64,000 bases of DNA from Didymella arachidicola (lineage: Eukaryota; Ascomycota; Dothideomycetes; Pleosporales; Didymellaceae): the NCBI GenBank assembly GCA_016630955.3, contig CM049998.1, positions 124,001 to 188,000 of the forward strand, read 5' to 3'. The notes beneath the pieces are model-generated. The model ran no database searches. It had not been told where the DNA came from and saw only the letters and a list, made by a program, of their open reading frames with translations. The position numbers and the translations under genes were made by a program. Positions 57,586 to 64,000 of this stretch are shown in pieces (position 1 is the stretch's first letter; every line of letters starts with the position of its first letter).

Positions 57586-59237
57586 TGCTTGCGTCGGTAG
57601 ATAGAGACGGGCGAGCGGGGAGAGAATTCCTGGTCCTCGACTCAGTACTTACTTTATACGATGGTAATACATATCAAGTCTGCATAGACATAACGCGCGC
57701 TAAACCCTGGTTGGAAGACGATTCTCGTTAAGCCTGCACAGTCCCCGGCAGATATAAAATTGAAAAAGCTAACAGTAGCCGAGCAGAGCATGTGCTGGTA
57801 CTGCGAGACTCTTTCGAGATACTGTACCGACGCCGTTCGCGAGCAATGTAACCGAGACTTCTTCCAAGTCAGCTTGCAACGAATCACACTCTCAGTACTA
57901 CAAGACGAGACACTTACAAGTCACATATTGCGACGTCCATCGCAGGAGCGCTGTGCGTGGTCCCACAGCAACACGATCCTTACAACCCACATATAGGCCT
58001 ACATTAGCTGTGCACAAAATCAAATTGCCATCTGCACTTTCGCACTGAGAGCTTGTCGTATCTGACAGTGCTGATCAGACCATCGTGAAGTTGATCTAAC
58101 GACACATCGCAAGACCAACACTATCCCAGAGACAAGGACTCTTGCCCGGCTACGCACGAATCATCTGCTGGAGCCGAAACAACCCTCATTTCCTCGTGCC
58201 CAGCTGCAGTACGTACTGCAGAAGGGCATGATGGACGTCATGGCCGTGTCTGCGACTGCTGAACAACAACACGGAAAGTCTGAATGGTGTCAGAAACACA
58301 ATGGAGTGGAGTTAGATTGATGGTTTATCCAATCACGACAACTAACAACGGCAGGCATAAGAGAAATGGAACAAATGGAGTTTTCAGTGGTTTTTTTTTG
58401 CTAAAGAGGTCTGAGTGCTACAAACGCCTTCTCGTATGCCATGCTTGTTGTGTCGTGACTTCCACCAACCCGTCAATCCGAAGTGTAGTACCAATCTCGA
58501 ACCATCACGGTGAGATCAAGTATTCGTAATGATCGACTCTTACGTCGGTCTATGAAGTCGTTCGACGTCCAGATAGCGAGTGATCGTCGTAGAACGCTGA
58601 GACTGACTCAGCCCGCAGGCGAGCGTAGTCCAGCTTCATCGACGAGGATTCACGAGAGCTGACTCAGCCGAAAAGCGAGCATAGCAATCGCAGGTCTCGA
58701 GTTGCAATGAGAGGTGGAGACTCAAGAGTGGCCAAGGAAGTCCAAGCCAATGCTCGGGTAGTCAATATATTTAGAAACGCTGATCATGCCGTGGGTATAA
58801 AGCGCCGTATAAATGCCGAAATGTTCGCTGATGCATCGCTATACTCTGATAGTCGCTCAAAATTGACCTCGGGAGAAGAAAAGAGGGAAGGCAGAGAACA
58901 AGCAGCCTGCTATGCACATCTGCAGTTGAAGAAAAGGAATTGTTTCGACATTAGCGTCGAGCGACGAAGACCGCGACATCGACCAGTGCACTGGCGGCAG
59001 CGATGCCCATGCGGCCCTATGGCAGAGAGGAAAGTGCGAACCAACCAGCAGCAACTGTGTTCCAGACCAGCGATGTGTTGGTTGGGTTGACGATGTACTT
59101 CATATCAGGCGAAGGTTCGCGGGCTACTGGGGTGGGCACCATAATCAGAGGGGTGGAGTCGACGGAAGCAGTGTTGTGGTAGGTCTCGTCGCTGCTGGAC
59201 TGTCCGTATTCTGCGGTTGTGATCTCGACAGCCTCGT
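57586..59237. other. Convergent intergenic region
   Basis: 1.65 kb between convergent genes. A frame at 58707-59090 (127 codons) has no motif. A T-run lies near 58390, and an imperfect direct repeat with two TGACTCA words at 58603-58684. Confidence 0.4.
58603..58684. repeat. Imperfect direct repeat with TGACTCA cores
   Basis: Two 26-bp units (58603-58628, 58659-58684) share 21 positions and the word CTGACTCAGCC. TGACTCA is the Gcn4/CpcA/AP-1 site, but the location between convergent genes makes a promoter role doubtful. Confidence 0.6.
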
Positions 59238-60224
59238 CTACCGGCGGTGTAGCAGCCAGCGGGCTTCGACGTTGACGTTGGTGAGTTCGACCACGGGTCG
59301 CGCCCTCATGTTGGATACAACTAGTCGAAGGGCATCATCGTTGATCCTGGCGTTCAACATACGCTGTCCGGACTCGCCGAGAATCTGGTCAGCGCTGAGA
59401 TCTTTAGCGATGCTGCAGAAGTTGGCGAAGTCGTGCGCGATCTTAGTTTCCATCGACTTGATGTTGTGCGCAGGCAAGTCGACAGCGCCGGTCGTGGGAT
59501 CATACTGCGGAGTGTTAGCGGTTGCGATTCTGCTCAGTTTGATGATCTCGCCTACCTCCTCGACTTCGATGTCAGACTTGCTGACCGTTGCCATCGATCG
59601 CGTATCGGGTGGAGTATGAGCTTCGTCTCGCTCATCACCAGACTCGTTCTCCGAGGAAAGTCGGGGTGTTGAAGTCCGGTTTGGTGGAACTGAAAGATAC
59701 TCGTACCCACGATCTTCAACGTATTCGCCCGAGCTGTCGCTGACCCAGGTCCTTGACAGGTGCAGATTCGACGGCGCCATCATGGCCGTGTTCTTCATGT
59801 TCGCACCCATCCGGAGCTTGGCCGCCAGCCAGTTCGCGTGGTAGTCACGGCGCTCGTAGGTATAGACGTAGCCGTGTCTGGTGCTCAGTGCTATATATGC
59901 TGGACAGCTGCAGCTACGGTACCAGCTCTCGGTGATGTGGCCCGTGAAGGTGGGGAAGTAGTCCGGGTTGCAGTCGTAGTCGACTTGGATTTGAGCAGCT
60001 GTGGTTTCTCCTGACTGTGTGTACCCTTCTGCCTGCTCGTATTCGGCGGCCGGCTGCTTCTCGAGTTCTTCAAGTGCAAGCCTGGCGCTGGAAAGTGTCG
60101 ACTTGGCCTCCTCTGCGGCTCCAAACTCAGCAGCAGCACCTTCGTAGACGGTGATGTCGAAGTCATCGTTGTCGTCGTCGTCCCAGTTCACGCCGCTCGC
60201 GGAGGTGTACATGTAGCTGGCCAT
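59238..60224 (-). CDS. Hypothetical protein, acidic with Cys/His-containing core
   Basis: Single exon of 328 residues, ATG 60224. The start is very acidic (NWDDDDNDDFDITVYEG), followed by an Ala/Glu-rich helix. The core at about 80-150 contains HITESWYRSCSCPAYIALST, then RHGYVYTYERRDYHANWLAA, with a CxC pair and several aromatic residues. A Ser/Asp-rich stretch follows. The last 90 residues are more ordered (IAHDFANFCSIAKDLSADQI, then RLVVSNMRARPVVELTNVNV). No domain was recognised. The gene lies 3' of another large unknown gene on the same strand. Confidence 0.6.
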   Translation of the reverse strand: MASYMYTSASGVNWDDDDNDDFDITVYEGAAAEFGAAEEAKSTLSSARLALEELEKQPAAEYEQAEGYTQSGETTAAQIQVDYDCNPDYFPTFTGHITESWYRSCSCPAYIALSTRHGYVYTYERRDYHANWLAAKLRMGANMKNTAMMAPSNLHLSRTWVSDSSGEYVEDRGYEYLSVPPNRTSTPRLSSENESGDERDEAHTPPDTRSMATVSKSDIEVEEVGEIIKLSRIATANTPQYDPTTGAVDLPAHNIKSMETKIAHDFANFCSIAKDLSADQILGESGQRMLNARINDDALRLVVSNMRARPVVELTNVNVEARWLLHRR

Positions 60225-60985
60225 ATTGGAAGTTGTGTGAGTGACTTTTCAGGAAGTGGAGTTGAATGATTGTGGTTGAGTTCAGTCGCAGTTGAGTGAT
60301 CAATACAAGGTGCCCAAACAGCCCGGTGGATAATTAAGACTGCGCGCAAGCTACTGTGGGGCGGTGTCCATGGTCAGGGTGCAGGAGGTGGGTCCATCTA
60401 GTGCGTTACCAACGGTTGGCGAAGCAGGTCTTGCGGCTGGTAACGCATGTGCCATTCGAGTGATTCCTGTAGTATCTTTCACTTGAAATATTGGAGATAT
60501 ATAGAGTGAAAGGCAGGGTCGTGCTTGGTGATGGCTGTAGCGCGAACCAGACTTTGAGATGAGGGGGAACCACGGTTTGACACACAATGTCTACCGAGTA
60601 GCAAGCAGCGAATACTGTTTGTGGAAATGCTTGTATCATGTCTCTGCGTTTAAGAGTCTATGGGGTTGTAGGGACTCATATGCGGGTTCAAGACCGTTTA
60701 CTGTCAATAGTATTTTTGGCCTGGAAGTGACTGTAGTACATGGTTGATGCATTCTGTCACTAGGTAGAAGGTCTTGGCACGGCTCAGATCATGATAGATT
60801 TGTGCAGAGAATTGAATGAGAATGGTTGCTACATCTTAATCCAACAATGGAACAAAGCGTTGACAAAGACAATGCTGCGACTGTATCTTCGTCACTACCA
60901 TGAGCTTGCACATGTGCACTTGGATATCAGAACAAAGAAAAGCTACAGAAAACGATTTCTGGCCAGCGGTAAATTTACCACATGC
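60225..60985. other. Intergenic region
   Basis: Promoter side of the gene at 60224 and 3' side of the next gene. Short frames only. Confidence 0.4.
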
Positions 60986-63673
60986 TCAGCGACGAGAGAC
61001 GATCTCGAAAGGATTGCGCGAGCTGAAAGCTGCTGCGGAGTTATGAGCAGTGACGCGCAGCTTCTTCAACGAGCGCATGGCGTGTTGCGTAGTCTGCTTC
61101 GTCGCGCTAACAGCAGATCGGGCATGATGCTTGATACCCGCTGCAAACTTGTTGCTGTGCGCCTGGCGGTCAGTAAAGGACGAGTCGTCAGTGAACACTG
61201 AGGCTGGCATCCGCTCAGCTGGGTCATCATGCGGCACGCACGCATGTGATGCATGAGGATATGGCTGAGGGTGGTTAAAGACCGGCGCTGGGATACCTTC
61301 ATGTGGATCCTCCATGACAGTGCTGGCATGCATCATTGTCGGTGGCATTGTGGATGTTGACAGTGGAGTCTGAACCTCGACGATCGGAGTCACGCACTTG
61401 TCCTTAGTCGGAGCTGCGCGAACAGGCGTGCTAGGTACAACATATGTAGCCTGTGCATACGCGCTTTGATCCGACTCTGAGACATCTGTCGATGTCTCGC
61501 TCGTGTATGGCGATGAAAGAGTCAAGGTGGGCATGCTCACCGAACGCTCATGATGTGAGCCTGTCGAAAGGGCCGGCTTGATCTCAACTTGGAGATCCAG
61601 GGTCTCAATTAGATGCCGACTGTCAAACCAAATGCTCTCGTTCGAAGGTTTGGTCGTGACAGAAGTCTGCCGAGAGAACACTGATGCGGGGCATGACGTC
61701 CCATCACGAGAAGAGCACATGCTCTGCACACTTGCCGGGCGTGTAGAAGTCTCGGCTGGTACTGCCTCGATAGTGACACAAGCAGATGTCAGGGCAGTGA
61801 CATCGCAAGGTTGCGCCGGTGCAGTCTGCTCAACCACAGCTTCTGGAACTTCCAGAGGAGCAAAAAAGATACCTTTCACAGCGGTCTCATGGCTCTCAAC
61901 AAGCAAAGAACTCGAGGGTGCGATGTCCCTCACCGGCGACGATACCGGTGTCGCAGCGGTCACAACAAGCTCTGGAAGCGCAACGAATTGCTCCACCACA
62001 GCATCCGGCGCAACCATCAACTTCCCCTTCGCTCCTCCAGGAGAGACAGAAGAACGATATGCTTCTCCACGATCATGCATCGCACGAGCAGCAGCGCTCC
62101 TCATCGCCTCATACCGCTGCACATAACTATTAACAAAGTCCTCATGCGGTGTATTGATGAGCCAAACATGATCAGTCAAATTCATGCCCAAAGACATCAC
62201 AGAACTTACTTTCTCGAGTTCTACCTCGGTCATGACAGGTGCGTTGATGCGATTTCCTTGCGCAGATGTAGGTGTGGATGTAGATGTGGGAGTAGGAACA
62301 TTGTCGTCGTCACTGCGATCAGCGACACCTTCAAACAAGGTGCCTGGCTCAGAAACAGTGTCATCGTTCTTGATGTCGAAGGACTGGCCTCGAAGCCGAG
62401 GGTCTTCGCAAGGGTCTTGGGCGAGACACTCGTTGACTTTGGCGATGCACTCCGCAGAGCATTTCGTAGCGGACTCTGCGGGCTTCGCCTTCTGGCCTTC
62501 GAGGGTAAGAGGCCCAAATTTCTTCTCTGTTAGATGGAGAAGCTGCTCTGTAGCATCTGCCAGCTCATCATCACCGTCGCCCTCCTCGTCTTCCTCTTCA
62601 GGGCTCGCGATAGTATTGCGCAGCGCCGACTGCCCATGCACCATGATCTCGCCATAATCGTGCTTGAGAATGCGCCAGTTGCAGTAACAAGCAGAATTGC
62701 CATGGCCGCTGTGTGCTGTTACGAAGCGCTCCTGGAAGTTGAGCTCGGCATCGACTTCGTTGTGTGCATAGGAGCTGGCCTTGAAGCGGCCGTGGCACTC
62801 GGGGTGGTCGGCAGAATCTGGGTCGCGGCAGTACTTTGGCGTTTCGATGTCGACGACATCAACGAAGCCATCGGCACCTTCCTCGTCCTCATCGTCTTCT
62901 GTGATCGTGACCAGAGCTGTAGTGTAAGGTGGTGGTGCAGCTTCTTCGTCAGGGTCGGAGTCAGAGTCAAGTTCGCGGTCTGGCAATGGAAAGTCCTCCT
63001 CGTTCACACCCGCCATCAATCCCGTCAACGACGTAGTTCCCCGACTTCGAGGAAGCCCACGCGGCGCCGCATTTTCGATTTTTCTCACACACATCTTCCG
63101 TTCTGCGTAAGCATTCTTGATGCTGGGATGGACGTTGCGGAAGTTGTAGACGCCATGGAGTGTCGCGGCGTTGGTCTGCACGCACAATGCCTCTTGTTCG
63201 CAGTCATCATCGTTGAAACGAAGCACGAAGACGGTCTTGGTGCCGGTCGGCTTTGTGATTTCGTTGGTTGTTTGCGTTGTAGCCTTGCACTGTTCGAGTA
63301 GGTAGTCACTGATGTTGTACTTGGCCGCGGGGTCAAGCTTAAACAGTGCTCTATCGTAACCGCGCCAGTGTACTGATGGACCTGAGCTTGCGTAGGCTTT
63401 TTGAGTCGGCAGTAGCGGCTTTGGTTTGGAACGAGGATATTCCTTGTCTTGACATAGGAATGTTCGCTCGGGAGACACCGGTCGCGATATCTTACGCTTT
63501 TTCGATGGAATCCCGGGAGCTTTGATATGCTTCCGCAGGCTGTCGACTGTCAGAGGCTGTGGAGACGATGGAGCAGGCATCCTCATGGATGAATGAGCAG
63601 AAGCAGTCGAACACGCCATGTCGGCGAGCTCGCAAACTTGAGGGGATATGTCGAGACCTTTGGATGTAAGCAT
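60986..63673 (-). CDS. Large hypothetical protein with acidic and Cys/His segments
   Basis: Single exon of 895 residues from ATG 63673; later in-frame ATGs at 63619 and 63586 are possible starts. A basic stretch PSKKRKISRP near residue 60 is a likely nuclear signal. Residues about 90-210 are ordered (SVHWRGYDRALFKLDPAAKY, then TKTVFVLRFNDDDCEQEALC). A long acidic region follows. A Cys/His region (KYCRDPDSADHPECHGRF to GNSACYCNWRILKHDYGEIM) comes next, then more acidic low-complexity sequence. The C-terminal 350 residues are Ser/Thr/Pro/Val-rich and probably disordered, with a basic end. No known domain identified. It might share a distant Cys/His pattern with the neighbour at 59238. Confidence 0.65.
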   Translation of the reverse strand: MLTSKGLDISPQVCELADMACSTASAHSSMRMPAPSSPQPLTVDSLRKHIKAPGIPSKKRKISRPVSPERTFLCQDKEYPRSKPKPLLPTQKAYASSGPSVHWRGYDRALFKLDPAAKYNISDYLLEQCKATTQTTNEITKPTGTKTVFVLRFNDDDCEQEALCVQTNAATLHGVYNFRNVHPSIKNAYAERKMCVRKIENAAPRGLPRSRGTTSLTGLMAGVNEEDFPLPDRELDSDSDPDEEAAPPPYTTALVTITEDDEDEEGADGFVDVVDIETPKYCRDPDSADHPECHGRFKASSYAHNEVDAELNFQERFVTAHSGHGNSACYCNWRILKHDYGEIMVHGQSALRNTIASPEEEDEEGDGDDELADATEQLLHLTEKKFGPLTLEGQKAKPAESATKCSAECIAKVNECLAQDPCEDPRLRGQSFDIKNDDTVSEPGTLFEGVADRSDDDNVPTPTSTSTPTSAQGNRINAPVMTEVELEKVSSVMSLGMNLTDHVWLINTPHEDFVNSYVQRYEAMRSAAARAMHDRGEAYRSSVSPGGAKGKLMVAPDAVVEQFVALPELVVTAATPVSSPVRDIAPSSSLLVESHETAVKGIFFAPLEVPEAVVEQTAPAQPCDVTALTSACVTIEAVPAETSTRPASVQSMCSSRDGTSCPASVFSRQTSVTTKPSNESIWFDSRHLIETLDLQVEIKPALSTGSHHERSVSMPTLTLSSPYTSETSTDVSESDQSAYAQATYVVPSTPVRAAPTKDKCVTPIVEVQTPLSTSTMPPTMMHASTVMEDPHEGIPAPVFNHPQPYPHASHACVPHDDPAERMPASVFTDDSSFTDRQAHSNKFAAGIKHHARSAVSATKQTTQHAMRSLKKLRVTAHNSAAAFSSRNPFEIVSRR

Positions 63674-64000
63674 GCATCTTTGGCGCTGAGTTACGACAAC
63701 ATACCGAGAGGCCAATCAAGGACGAAGAGAACAGAAACAGCAACTTGATTGCTTTCTGAAAGACGCTCAAATGAGAGTTTGCGGGAGAGGAGATGCAGCT
63801 TGCCGTGAGCCGCGAGCCGATGTGGTACAAAGAAGAGTAAAGAGCAGCGCGCTGGCGAAGTGCTTGTGGTGTCTTGAGCTTCTTACAGGATCTCAAGCAG
63901 CAACATCAGCTCGTTGACTGTTTACATTCGCTTCTTCCTGTCTCGAAGGGTCCTCCTCGTGATGGATGTTAGCCACTGGCGGCCACATGTCCGGACTTCA
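63674..64000. other. Right flank
   Basis: Upstream side of the gene at 63673, with an antisense shadow frame only. Nothing else seen before the window ends. Confidence 0.4.

Noticed and set aside
1..64000. TAG read as sense codon (code change), suggested by frames crossing TAG at 1216, 7809, 49663 and 52717
   Set aside because: Clear genes such as RIX7, the second Zn2Cys6 factor and the secreted hydrolase end at TAG, so TAG is a normal stop here.
1..64000. tRNA, rRNA, CRISPR or intact transposon
   Set aside because: I found no T-loop box in a cloverleaf context, no array of spaced repeats and no transposase or reverse transcriptase motif by eye. A tRNAscan or repeat search would be decisive.

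Overview
The window is nuclear DNA of a filamentous ascomycete (Pezizomycotina, possibly Dothideomycetes; the class is only an impression). Most genes carry short spliceosomal introns of about 47-66 bp with GT..AG ends and CTNAC-type branch sites. Two genes encode Zn2Cys6 fungal transcription factors. Housekeeping proteins (Lsm8, Vps20, Rix7) and a fungal-type secreted DPP5 peptidase are easy to recognise. I see no operon logic, no tRNA or rRNA gene, no CRISPR array and no intact transposon.

Layout. 0-4.3 kb: a decayed cytochrome P450 (829-1635) followed by a convergent pair of small unknown genes. 4.35-6.14 kb: a Zn2Cys6 regulator that resembles yeast MAL activators in its DNA-binding region. 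6.1-11.3 kb: gene-poor, with one DUF7703-type membrane protein and one doubtful small Cys-rich gene. 11.3-16.5 kb: conserved core of LSM8 (+), a PITH-domain protein (-), VPS20 (-) and RIX7 (+). 17-19.3 kb: a low-complexity protein and a small secreted protein. 19.98-21.86 kb: a GH13 maltase gene whose reading frame is broken by a 23-bp tandem duplication. 22.4-25.4 kb: a four-helix membrane protein and a second Zn2Cys6 factor. 27.2-28.4 kb: a secreted alpha/beta hydrolase. 29.8-31.1 kb: an F-box-like Cys-rich protein. 31.1-34.7 kb: gene-poor, with a long imperfect hairpin. 34.7-40.8 kb: a secreted dipeptidyl peptidase (DPP5) and a PTR2 peptide transporter next to each other. 41.2-48 kb: a small coiled protein, a four-or-five-exon coiled-coil protein, and an ankyrin protein with a fungal signalling-type N-terminus that probably uses a GC-AG intron. 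48.8-51.4 kb: a small Cys-rich protein and a GT31-like type II membrane glycosyltransferase. 52.3-63.7 kb: four long proteins in a row that I do not recognise.

How genes may work together. DPP5 releases dipeptides outside the cell and PTR2 imports di/tripeptides, so the pair forms a plausible extracellular peptide-use module. The MAL-like regulator and the maltase lie 14 kb apart and could be a remnant of maltose control, but the maltase is interrupted here and no sugar permease is present. LSM8, VPS20 and RIX7 belong to unrelated core processes: U6 snRNA splicing, ESCRT-III and 60S ribosome assembly. The most distinctive items are the clean 23-bp duplication that breaks the maltase, the P450 relic, the block of unrecognised proteins at the right end, one of which has an in-frame TAG that only a poor intron would remove, and the GC-AG intron in the ankyrin gene.
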